The translations under genes were made by a program, and so were the position numbers. Shown in pieces: positions 6,917 through 13,884 of a DNA stretch of 18,382 nucleotides. The notes under the pieces are model-generated. The model was not told the origin of the DNA. It did not search any database and saw only the letters and a program-made list of their open reading frames with translations. Location of the stretch: contig JAFAGC010000035.1 of assembly GCA_023423065.1 (NCBI GenBank), forward strand, positions 1 to 18,382, given 5' to 3'. Position 1 is the stretch's first letter. The number at the start of each line of letters is the position of its first letter. This stretch comes from Pseudomonadota bacterium (GTDB taxonomy: Bacteria; Pseudomonadota; Gammaproteobacteria; Steroidobacterales; Steroidobacteraceae).

Positions 6917-8524
6917 CTAGCGGCCCAGGGCCGCTCGCAATGCATCTTCGACGACCAGCAGCCGCCCGAGTTTCTCGGGCGGAACCGCGAACTTTTCCGC
7001 CCAGTCGACCGGGGTGCCCACCGCGAGATTGTGCGTCCGGGCGCCTTCGAGCGCCTCGCACAGCCACGCGGTGACGGCCAGAGTATGGGGGCAACCATAG
7101 GCACTGAAACGGGCGCTATTCACAATGCCGCCGCCGATCTGCAGTTCGAACGTGACGGCTGTGCCATCGGCCTCGCTTCCCGCCTGGCCATGTCGGATGT
7201 CCCCGGGTGCGGCCCTTCCCTGCGGGAAAAGCGCCGGCCGGGGCGAGGCGCGGAAATAGCGTTGGGCCAAGGGACACAGCCCACGCCCGAACAAGGTCCC
7301 CGGCACTCGATCGGTCGGGGGCAGGTCCGCGCTCGCGCCCGGAATCGCCGGACGTCCCGCGATGACTCGCAGCCGCGAGAGCTCGCGCCGGATCGCCGCC
7401 AGGGCGGCATCGATGTCGGCCGGGCCCGTGAACCGCCCGAAGCTCAGGCGCAGCGAACTCTGGGCAAGCTCGGTGTTCCGCCCGAGCGCGCGCAGCACGT
7501 AACTCGGCTCGCGTGTCGCCGAGCTGCAGGCCGAGCCGGTGGAGACGGCGATCTCCGTGAGGCCGGTCACGAGGCTTTCCCCTTCGATGCCTTCGAAGGA
7601 CACGTTGACGATGCCGGGCAGCGACGCCGGTCCCGCCAGCGTGTTGAGGTGCGCGCCCGGCAGGTCCGACAGGCCCGCCATCAGTTGAGCCTTCAGCGCG
7701 CCGAGCCGCTGAGCCTGGGACGACAGTTCCTGCCGCGCCAGCTTCGCGGCCGTGCCGAAGCCCGCGACCTGGTGAGTGGCGAGGGTTCCCGAGCGCAGTC
7801 CGCGCTCGTGCCCGCCGCCGAACACGATCGGCGCGATCCTCGGACGCGCGGTCTCGCGCACGTACAACGCGCCGATTCCCTTGGGCCCGTACATCTTGTG
7901 CGCCGTGAGAGAAAGCAGGTCGACCTGCGTGCGACGCACCGATATCGCGCGCTTGCCGCAGCTCTGGCTCGCGTCGGTGTGCGTGAGCACGCCGCGCTCG
8001 CGGCAGATCGCCGCGATCGTATCGATGTCGTTGACGCAGCCGATCTCGTTGTTCGAGTCCATCACGGACACGAGCAGCGTGTCGTCGCGCAGCGCCACGC
8101 GTACCGCGTCGACCGGCACGCGACCCCACTCGTCCGGCTCGAGCAGCGAGACGGCGAAACCTTCGCGCTCGAGCTGGCGCAGCGCATCGAGCACGGACTT
8201 GTGCTCGGCGCGTGCGCTCACGAGGTGGCCTCGCCCGTTGCCCGCGCGGCGCGCCGCGTGCGCGGCGCCGATCAGCGCGAGGTTGTTGGCCTCGGTGGCG
8301 CCCGAAGTGAAGATGATCTCGCGCGGCTCCGCTTCGATCAGCGCGGCCACGTCGGCGCGCGCGCGTTCGACGACGTCGTGCGCCGCGAGGCCGAAGCCAT
8401 GCGTCGCCGAGGCGGGATTTCCCTGCAGATCGGCCGATGTCAGGCACTCGGTCATGGCGGTGGCCACGCGCGGATCGACGGGAGTCGTGGCCGCGTAATC
8501 CAGGTAGATAGGCGCGACGGTCAT
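6917..8524 (-). CDS. iscS: IscS cysteine desulfurase fused to a degenerate IscU-like domain
   Basis: 535 residues, about 130 longer than E. coli IscS (404). Residues 1-388 are a complete PLP-dependent desulfurase that removes sulfur from cysteine as a persulfide: YLDYAATTPVD at the N-terminus, PLP lysine Lys210 in AHKMYGPKGIGALYV, and active-site Cys333 in STGSACSSATREPSYVLRAL. After a short linker, residues about 415-535 resemble IscU from end to end: RYFRASPRP matches IscU's HYENPRN, FELQI matches KLQI, ARFSAYGCPHTLAVTAWL matches the ARFKTYGC region, and FAVPPEKLGRLLVVEDALRAAL matches LELPPVKIHCSILAEDAIKAAI. Only Cys478 (equal to IscU Cys63) of the three ligand cysteines remains; the His-Cys pair is Gly-Arg. 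The ATG overlaps the trmJ stop (ATGA). The desulfurase call is firm; the IscU-like call is by eye. Confidence 0.93.
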   Translation of the reverse strand: MTVAPIYLDYAATTPVDPRVATAMTECLTSADLQGNPASATHGFGLAAHDVVERARADVAALIEAEPREIIFTSGATEANNLALIGAAHAARRAGNGRGHLVSARAEHKSVLDALRQLEREGFAVSLLEPDEWGRVPVDAVRVALRDDTLLVSVMDSNNEIGCVNDIDTIAAICRERGVLTHTDASQSCGKRAISVRRTQVDLLSLTAHKMYGPKGIGALYVRETARPRIAPIVFGGGHERGLRSGTLATHQVAGFGTAAKLARQELSSQAQRLGALKAQLMAGLSDLPGAHLNTLAGPASLPGIVNVSFEGIEGESLVTGLTEIAVSTGSACSSATREPSYVLRALGRNTELAQSSLRLSFGRFTGPADIDAALAAIRRELSRLRVIAGRPAIPGASADLPPTDRVPGTLFGRGLCPLAQRYFRASPRPALFPQGRAAPGDIRHGQAGSEADGTAVTFELQIGGGIVNSARFSAYGCPHTLAVTAWLCEALEGARTHNLAVGTPVDWAEKFAVPPEKLGRLLVVEDALRAALGR

Positions 8525-9264
8525 GGTTTGCCGGCGGCGCGTCTCTTCGACTGCACGGCCGTAAGGATCCCGCGCAGGATGTTCACCTCGTTCTGGTCCA
8601 TCTCGCAGCGCTGGAACAGGCGGCGGATGCGCGTCATGAGGTGAGTGCCGCCCGTCGTGCGGTCCTTGAAGTCGATTTCGTCCATCACCTGCTGGAGGTG
8701 CGCGTAGAAGCGCTCCATCTCGGCCCCGGGGGCGAGCGGCACGGTCGCCTCCGACAGCGGGCGCGTGCTCGCGGGCGAACCGGCGGCGCGGAACAGTTCG
8801 TAGGTGGTCAGTTGCACGGCCATCGCGAGATTGAGCGACGGGTAGTCAGGGTTCGCGGGAATCCGGATCAGCAGGTGCGCGAGCGCGAGTTCTTCGTTGG
8901 TGAGTCCCGTGCGCTCGGCGCCGAACAGCACGGCGGCCGGGCCGCGCGCGCTCATCTCGAAGATGCGCGGCGCGGCATCGTGCAGGTCGAGCGCGCGGAA
9001 GTTCTGGTCGCGCGGGCGCGAGGTCGTGGCGGCCACGAAGCCGCAGTCGGCGACGGCCTCGGTGACGCTGTCGACCACGCGGGCGCGCGCGAGCACGTCG
9101 TCGGCGCCCGACGCGCGGGCAGTGGCTTCCGCATGCGGAAATGCCTTGGGTCTGACGAGCACGAGCTCCGAGAGTCCCATGTTCTTCATGGCGCGCGCGA
9201 CCGCCCCGATATTTCCGGGGTGCGAGGGCTCGACCAGGACTATGCGAATGGCGGACAGCGGCAT
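8521..9264 (-). CDS. trmJ: TrmJ tRNA 2'-O-methyltransferase (position 32)
   Basis: 247 residues, a SPOUT-class enzyme using SAM to 2'-O-methylate C32/U32 in the anticodon loop of several tRNAs. SPOUT motifs are in order: HPGNIGAVARAMKNMG (15-30), LFGAERTGLTNEEL (113-126) and IPANPDYPSLNLAMAVQ (135-151), which form the trefoil-knot SAM site. A C-terminal helical extension rich in charged residues follows (MTRIRRLFQRCEMDQNEVN), as in the TrmJ family. It is divergent from suhB and overlaps iscS by four bases. In E. coli and Pseudomonas trmJ also precedes the isc operon, there followed by iscR (with cysE between them in Pseudomonas). The start is the first ATG of the frame and gives the family N-terminus (IRIVLVEPSHPGN). 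Confidence 0.95.
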   Translation of the reverse strand: MPLSAIRIVLVEPSHPGNIGAVARAMKNMGLSELVLVRPKAFPHAEATARASGADDVLARARVVDSVTEAVADCGFVAATTSRPRDQNFRALDLHDAAPRIFEMSARGPAAVLFGAERTGLTNEELALAHLLIRIPANPDYPSLNLAMAVQLTTYELFRAAGSPASTRPLSEATVPLAPGAEMERFYAHLQQVMDEIDFKDRTTGGTHLMTRIRRLFQRCEMDQNEVNILRGILTAVQSKRRAAGKP

Positions 9265-9306
9265 GGGCTGTATGATAGCGGCCCTTTTTCGAGCCCTATC
9301 CTTCGT
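9265..9306. promoter_or_regulatory. Divergent trmJ/suhB promoter region
   Basis: The 42-bp gap between divergent starts contains TATGATA at 9271-9277. Read rightward it offers TATGAT (9271-9276) as a -10 for suhB, with a leader of about 24 nt. Read leftward it offers TATCAT (9277-9272), which would start transcription almost at the trmJ ATG, giving a leaderless or nearly leaderless mRNA. I find no good -35 for either. Any -35 for suhB would lie inside trmJ codons. No strong ribosome binding site is seen before suhB. Confidence 0.35.
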
Positions 9307-10101
9307 ATGCAGCCCCTATTGAACATCGCGGTCCGCGCGGCGCGCCGCGCCGGTGACATCATCGTTCGCGCGATCCCGCGTCTCGAAGCCGTGGAAATCC
9401 ACAGCAAGGGCCGCAACGACTACGTCACCGAGGTGGACCGGGCCGCCGAAGCCGACATCATCGAGACCATCCGCCGGCTGCATCCCGACCATGCGTTCCT
9501 CGCCGAGGAAAGCGGCGCGTCGGGCAACAACGAAGTCGTCTGGATCATCGATCCGCTCGACGGCACCACGAACTTCATGCACGGCTTCCCGACGTTCGCC
9601 GTGTCCATCGCCTGCCAGATCCGCGGCCGCCTCGAACACGCGGTCGTGTTCGATCCGATGCGCCAGGAGCTGTTCACCGCCTCGCGCGGGGAAGGTGCGC
9701 AGGTCGAGGGGCGCCGGATGCGTGTGAGCAAGCAGGCGACGCTCGAAGGCTCGCTGATCGCGACGGGATTCCCCTACCGCACCGACTCGCCGTGGCTCGA
9801 CGAGTACCTTGCGATGCTCAAGACCGTGATGACGAAGGCCGCCGGCCTGCGCCGACCCGGCGCCGCCGCGCTCGACCTCGCCTACGTCGCCGCGGGCCGA
9901 TGCGACGGATTTTGGGAAATGGGCCTCAAGCCCTGGGACACGGCGGCCGGCACGCTGCTCATCACCGAAGCCGGCGGTCGAGTCGGCACACTCACCGGCG
10001 AAGACTACAAACAAGGCGGGCACATCATCGGCGGCACGCCGAAGGTGTTCAGCGCGCTGGTCGCGGCGATCTCCCCCCACGTCCCCGCCAGCCTGACTTA
10101 A
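9307..10101 (+). CDS. suhB: SuhB inositol-1-monophosphatase family protein
   Basis: 264 residues (E. coli SuhB 267). Family members dephosphorylate inositol monophosphate with Mg2+; in E. coli SuhB also binds the Nus complex and assists rRNA transcription antitermination. Metal-binding motifs are intact: AEESG (Glu67-Glu68), WIIDPLDGTTNFMHG (79-93, with Asp82 and Asp85), and WDTAAGTLLITEAGG (210-224, with Asp211). The ATG at 9307 gives the family start; longer open frame upstream is antisense to trmJ. It is the only sure plus-strand gene in the window. Its TAA stop (10099-10101) forms the tip of a palindromic element, yet the protein is about full length, so a serious truncation is unlikely. 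Confidence 0.96.
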   Translation: MQPLLNIAVRAARRAGDIIVRAIPRLEAVEIHSKGRNDYVTEVDRAAEADIIETIRRLHPDHAFLAEESGASGNNEVVWIIDPLDGTTNFMHGFPTFAVSIACQIRGRLEHAVVFDPMRQELFTASRGEGAQVEGRRMRVSKQATLEGSLIATGFPYRTDSPWLDEYLAMLKTVMTKAAGLRRPGAAALDLAYVAAGRCDGFWEMGLKPWDTAAGTLLITEAGGRVGTLTGEDYKQGGHIIGGTPKVFSALVAAISPHVPASLT

Positions 10102-10209
10102 TGGGGACATTCCTCGTTTCCTAGCAAACGGGGACAGACCTGAAATGACAAAGGGGACGCACCGCGAGGTGCGTCCCCTTTTGCTAGGAAACGAGGAATG
10201 TCCCCATTA
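10099..10209. repeat. Palindromic element with 30-bp perfect inverted arms
   Basis: The left arm 10099-10128 and the right arm 10180-10209 are exact reverse complements over 30 bp; each begins, reading inward, TAATGGGGACATTCC. The core contains a second perfect hairpin (10150-10181). The hexamer GGGGAC occurs at 10103, 10130 and 10153 and in reverse at 10173 and 10200, so the element is built from repeated short units. Both flanking genes end inside its tips: suhB TAA at 10099-10101 and the permease TAA at 10209-10207. There is no room for a transposase. Small palindromic GGGGACA-type intergenic repeats are typical of REP/BIME-like or MITE-like elements; the class and the mobilising enzyme are inferred. 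Confidence 0.8.
10150..10181. terminator. Strong bidirectional hairpin, probable terminator for suhB and the permease
   Basis: A 14-bp perfect stem (10150-10163 with 10168-10181, AAGGGGACGCACC paired with GGTGCGTCCCCTT) is closed by a GCGA loop of the GNRA type. On the plus strand it is followed by TTTT (10179-10182, partly in the stem); on the minus strand the A-rich left flank gives TTTGTCATTTC. It lies midway between convergent stop codons, the expected place for a shared intrinsic terminator. It could also simply be part of the repeat. Confidence 0.65.
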
Positions 10210-12030
10210 GCTAGGGGACTTCGCCTCTTCCGCGGGATTGTTCCGCAGCGGGCTCGCCCAGAACGCGTACACGAAGTACAGGGCGATCGCGACCGACAGG
10301 AAGCCGGCGAACCACCAGCGGATGTGGACCGTCGCGCCGTCGTACGCGAGCCAGAAGCAGATGACCACGCCCACCGCGGGCAGCACCGGGAACAGCGGCA
10401 CCTTGAAGTGGCGCGGGAGGTCCGGGCGCTTGTAGCGCAGCCAGAGCACCGAGAAACACACCAGGCCGAACGCCACGAGCGTGCCGACCGATGTCAGGTC
10501 GCCGAGCGCGTTGATGTCGAACACGGCCGCGAACAGCGAAACCACCACGCCGACGATCAGCGTGTTGATCCACGGCGTCTTGAACTTCGGGTGCACCTTG
10601 GCGAGCGCCTTCGGCAACAGGCCGTCGCGCGACATGGAATAGAACACGCGCGTCTGGCCGAACATCAGCACGAGTACGACCGATGACAGGCCGGCGATCG
10701 CGCCGATCTTGATCAGCTTGGCGAGCCAGCCCCAGTCCGGACCGAAGTTGTCGACGGCCGTCGCGACGGGCGCGGCCACGTTGAGCTTGGTGAACGACAC
10801 CACGCCCGTGAGCACCGCGGCGGTCAGCATGTAGAGGATCGTGCAGATGACCAGCGATCCCAGGATGCCGATCGGCATGTCCTTGCGCGGGTTCCTCGCT
10901 TCCTGTCCGGCCGTCGAGACGGCCTCGAAGCCGATGTACGCGAAGAACACGATCATCGCCGCCCGGATGATGCCGTCGATGCCGAACTGGTCCTCGACGC
11001 CGGTCGGATCCGGAATGAAGGGCTGCCAGTTCGCGCTGTCGATGAAGAACGCGCCGACGCCGATGAACAGCAGGATCACGGTCACCTTGATCGCGACGAT
11101 GATGTTGTTGACCGTCGCGGACTCGGACACGCCCAGCACGAGCAGCGACGTGCAGGCCAGCGTGATGAACACCGCGGGCAGGTTGAACAGCGAGGTCGCG
11201 ATGGACGCGGCGGGAATCGCCACGACCGTCGAGGCCGGGAGCTGCACGATCGATTGCGCCGGCACGTTCACGAGCGTCCCCGCCGCCAGGTCGCGCAGCG
11301 ATGCGGTCGTGGGATCGAGGACCTTCGTGGCCGCCGTGAGTGTCGCCTGCGCGCTGTTCGCCACGTCGATGTCGAGCGCGTTGATGAGCGCGAAACCACC
11401 GGTCGCGGGCTTCACGACGTCGTATTGCGCGAGAGCCGCGGTGAAGTCGCCCGCGATGGTCGCGACGCCGCTCGAGAAGAATTGCACCGTCGATCCGTCG
11501 GCGAGCGCCGCGGTGACGCCGTTCAGGCTCACCGTCGGATCGCTGAGCGGGATCGTGTACAGCGAATTGACGACCAGTTCGCCATACGGCTGGGTGAGCA
11601 TCGCCGGGAGGTGGATGCCTATGTCATTCAGCAGACTCACCGCATAGCCGGACCATCCGACCGCGACCACCGACGCGGCGAGGGCATATTCGAGAAGGAG
11701 CAGCGCGCCCATGATCCAGGCGCCGAATTCACCGATGGTGGTGTACGCGTAGGTGTAGGCCGAGCCGGATACCGGAAGCATCGAGGCGAGTTCCGCGTAA
11801 CACAGTCCCGCGAATGCGCAGACGATGCCCGCGATGACGAACGAAAGGATGACGGCGGGTCCGGCGTATTGCGCGGCCGCGGTGCCGGTGCGTACGAAAA
11901 TGCCCGCGCCAATGATGCAGCCGATGCCGAACAGGACAAGGTGAATGGGACCGAGCGTGCGTTTCAGCTCACCGTGGTCGAATTCGGATTGGACCTGATC
12001 GACGGATTTCTTGCGCCAGTTCCAGCTCAT
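10207..12030 (-). CDS. APC-family amino acid permease with large extracytoplasmic insert
   Basis: 607 residues with the ATG at 12030; close relatives of the YfnA/CAT type are about 460-500. It is a multi-pass inner-membrane transporter, probably for amino acids. The APC helix-1 signature GIGCIIGAGIFVRTG is at 35-49, LCYAELASMLPVSGSAYTY at 76-94, and FFAYIGFEAVSTAGQEARNP (362-381) and FGQTRVFYSMSRDGLLP (457-473) are typical of the cationic amino-acid-transporter branch. Between helices near 115-135 and 283-303, residues about 144-278 form an extra hydrophilic segment rich in Ala, Thr, Val and Pro (VPAQSIVQLPASTVVAIPAA). The start was chosen because MSWNWRKK fits the family; the frame extends to a GTG at 12102 without similarity. 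Substrate cannot be stated. GGGGACAGAC-type repeats lie on both sides. Confidence 0.88.
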   Translation of the reverse strand: MSWNWRKKSVDQVQSEFDHGELKRTLGPIHLVLFGIGCIIGAGIFVRTGTAAAQYAGPAVILSFVIAGIVCAFAGLCYAELASMLPVSGSAYTYAYTTIGEFGAWIMGALLLLEYALAASVVAVGWSGYAVSLLNDIGIHLPAMLTQPYGELVVNSLYTIPLSDPTVSLNGVTAALADGSTVQFFSSGVATIAGDFTAALAQYDVVKPATGGFALINALDIDVANSAQATLTAATKVLDPTTASLRDLAAGTLVNVPAQSIVQLPASTVVAIPAASIATSLFNLPAVFITLACTSLLVLGVSESATVNNIIVAIKVTVILLFIGVGAFFIDSANWQPFIPDPTGVEDQFGIDGIIRAAMIVFFAYIGFEAVSTAGQEARNPRKDMPIGILGSLVICTILYMLTAAVLTGVVSFTKLNVAAPVATAVDNFGPDWGWLAKLIKIGAIAGLSSVVLVLMFGQTRVFYSMSRDGLLPKALAKVHPKFKTPWINTLIVGVVVSLFAAVFDINALGDLTSVGTLVAFGLVCFSVLWLRYKRPDLPRHFKVPLFPVLPAVGVVICFWLAYDGATVHIRWWFAGFLSVAIALYFVYAFWASPLRNNPAEEAKSPS

Positions 12031-12118
12031 CGCAGACCCCGCATTTCTTGTATTGACCCTAGTGTATGCAGCCGACCCGCGTAAAAGCGAGTGCTGGGAC
12101 ACGGAAGGGACTTCGGGT

Positions 12119-12143
12119 GGGGACAGACTTCGGTCCGTACCCC
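12119..12143. repeat. GGGGACAGAC hairpin between terC and the permease
   Basis: GGGGACAGAC, loop TTCG, then GTCCGTACCCC fold into an imperfect stem (one A-C mismatch and one bulged A) capped by a C(UUCG)G tetraloop. It lies 10 bp past the terC stop codon, so it may act as terminator or mRNA 3' stabiliser, although no T-run follows on the minus strand. Its first ten bases also occur at 10130-10139 in the palindromic element on the other side of the permease, with one difference only after that core. Confidence 0.6.
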
Positions 12144-12153
12144 GGGTGGATCA

Positions 12154-12909
12154 TCAGCCGCCTTCCGTATCTTCGTTGCCTTTCTGCCGCCGATCGTCGA
12201 TACGGCGCCGCAGGCGGATATTCACCATTTCGACACCGACCGAGAAGGCCATCGCGAAGTACAGGTAACCTTTCGGCACGTCGAAATGGAATGCATCGGC
12301 GACCAGCACCACGCCGACGAGAATCAGGAAGGCGAGCGCCAGGATCTTGATGGTCGGATGACGTTCGATGAACGCGCTGATCGATCGCGCCACCAGCATC
12401 ATCACGAGAATGGCGAGAACAATAGCGGCCACCATGATGGGGATCTGCTCCGGCGTCGCGAGACCCACCGCGGTGAACACCGAATCGAGCGAGAACACGA
12501 TGTCGATGACGCCGATCTGTACGACGATGGCCGTGAAGTTCGCGAACGTGCGCGTGGTGCGGTGCTCTTCCGCTCCCTCGAGCGTGCCGTGGATCTCGGT
12601 GACGCTCTTGGCGAGCAGGAACAGGCCGCCGAGGAAAAGGATGATGTCGCGCCCCGAGAACTCGAAGCCGAAGACGCCGAACCAGGGTTTCGTGAGCCGG
12701 GTCAGCCACACGATGGAGAACAGCAACGCGATGCGCGTCAGCATCGCGAACGCGAGGCCGGTGACGCGCGCCGCCTCGCGCCGCTCCGGCGGCAGGCGGC
12801 TCACGAGGATCGAGATGAAGATGATGTTGTCGATGCCGAGGACGATCTCGAGCGCGGACAGCGTGACGAACGCTATCCACGCGTGCGGATCGGTCAGCAA
12901 CTCCATCAT
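12154..12909 (-). CDS. TerC-family integral membrane protein
   Basis: 251 residues with about seven hydrophobic helices. The TerC signature LEIVLGIDNIIF is at 20-31 (Asp27) and the second, inverted-repeat-like copy VIDIVFSLDSVFTAVG at 134-149 (Asp136, Asp142); these acidic residues are presumed metal or ion ligands. Characterised relatives (E. coli Alx, Bacillus MeeF/MeeY) export Mn2+; older tellurite-resistance naming is from plasmid TerC. The C-terminus is a cytoplasmic basic/acidic tail. ATG codons occur in tandem at 12909 and 12906; the first is taken. It starts 18 bp after the secF stop, so it is probably expressed with secDF. Tandem in-frame stops (TGATGA) end it. Substrate is inferred from family only. 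Confidence 0.88.
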   Translation of the reverse strand: MMELLTDPHAWIAFVTLSALEIVLGIDNIIFISILVSRLPPERREAARVTGLAFAMLTRIALLFSIVWLTRLTKPWFGVFGFEFSGRDIILFLGGLFLLAKSVTEIHGTLEGAEEHRTTRTFANFTAIVVQIGVIDIVFSLDSVFTAVGLATPEQIPIMVAAIVLAILVMMLVARSISAFIERHPTIKILALAFLILVGVVLVADAFHFDVPKGYLYFAMAFSVGVEMVNIRLRRRIDDRRQKGNEDTEGG

Positions 12910-12927
12910 GCGCTGATGCCCACCACC

Positions 12928-13860
12928 TTACGGCAGTTCGTCGATCGGATCCTTCTTCACGGTCGGGAACACGTGCTCCGCCTTGAGGCCGAACGACAAC
13001 GCGATCGAGCTCGAGATGTAGATCGACGAATACGTGCCGGCGAGCAGGCCGATGAGCAGCGCCTCGGAGAAGCCGCGCAACGCCGAGCCGCCGAGCACCA
13101 GCAGCGCGACGATGACGATCGAGGTCGTGACCTTGGTCATGATCGTGCGCGACAGCGTCTGGTTGATCGCCTGGTCGAGCGTGACGGCCGGATCCTGGCG
13201 CCGGTTCTTCTCGAAGTTCTCGCGGATGCGGTCGAACACGATGACGGTGTCGTTCAGCGAGTAGCCGATGACCGCGAGTACCGCCGCGACCACGGCCAGG
13301 TCGAACGGCGTCTGCGTGATCGAGAACACGCCGAGCACGAGGATCGGGTCGTGCATCACCGCGAGGATGGCGCCGAGCGAAAGCCGCCAGGTGTGGAATC
13401 GCAGGATGATGTACAGGCCGATCAGCGCGAGCGTCACCGACAACGACACGATCGCGGCGTATCGCAATTCGTCGCCGACCTGCGGACCGACGACTTCGAG
13501 CTTCGTGATCTGCACACCCGGATCGATGTTACGCAGCAGCGTCTCGAACTTCGGCCGAAGCTGCTCCGCGTTCTCGCCCGTGGGCGGCAGGCGAATCGAG
13601 ATGTCGCGCACCGAGCCGAAGCGCAGCACCTGCGGCTCGTGGTACCCCGCGGCTTCGACGGCCGCGCGCACCTGGTCGAGCGGTGCTTCCTTCGCGAAGG
13701 TCGCCTCGACGCTCACGCCGCCGGTGAAGTCGATCGCGAAGTTCAGGCCCTTGGCGTAGAACGACGCGAACGAGGCGATCATCAGGACGGCCGACAGCGT
13801 GTACCACACCTTGCGGGTGGCCATGAACGGGAAGTTCGTTTTCTTATGGAAGAATTCCAC
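12928..13860 (-). CDS. secF: SecF protein-export membrane subunit
   Basis: 310 residues. SecF pairs with SecD as a proton-driven RND-type complex that pulls proteins through SecYEG on the periplasmic side. An N-terminal helix (about 17-36) is followed by the family motif FAIDFTGG (41-48), a periplasmic P1-like domain (VEATFAKEAPLDQVRAAVE and following), then five helices with GYSLNDTVIVFDRIRENFE (189-207), the conserved transmembrane acidic motif. The start is GTG at 13860 with GAGG 10 nt upstream; no nearer ATG gives a complete first helix, since the next Met is at residue 13. It follows secD by 24 bp and precedes terC by 18 bp. Confidence 0.96.
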   Translation of the reverse strand: MEFFHKKTNFPFMATRKVWYTLSAVLMIASFASFYAKGLNFAIDFTGGVSVEATFAKEAPLDQVRAAVEAAGYHEPQVLRFGSVRDISIRLPPTGENAEQLRPKFETLLRNIDPGVQITKLEVVGPQVGDELRYAAIVSLSVTLALIGLYIILRFHTWRLSLGAILAVMHDPILVLGVFSITQTPFDLAVVAAVLAVIGYSLNDTVIVFDRIRENFEKNRRQDPAVTLDQAINQTLSRTIMTKVTTSIVIVALLVLGGSALRGFSEALLIGLLAGTYSSIYISSSIALSFGLKAEHVFPTVKKDPIDELP

Positions 13861-13884
13861 GGAGTTTGTACCTCGAGGTCCGCG

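Noticed and set aside
7280..7370. Frameshift joining separate iscS and iscU genes
   Set aside because: The frame is open without interruption, the linker has composition like its surroundings, and the IscU-like part lacks an obvious start codon with a ribosome binding site. A true fusion is simpler, though raw-read confirmation is still desirable.
6875..8644. Plus-strand open frame of 589 codons opposite the IscS fusion
   Set aside because: It is antisense to a gene with clear catalytic motifs, is rich in Arg/Ala/Asp/His as expected for a high-GC shadow frame, and has no recognisable domain.
8641..9306. Upstream extension of suhB in the same frame
   Set aside because: It lies antisense to trmJ, with no family similarity; the ATG at 9307 gives the normal SuhB N-terminus.
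10099..10209. CRISPR repeat or complete insertion sequence
   Set aside because: There is one inverted pair rather than direct repeats with spacers, no cas genes, and only about 50 bp between the arms, too little for a transposase.
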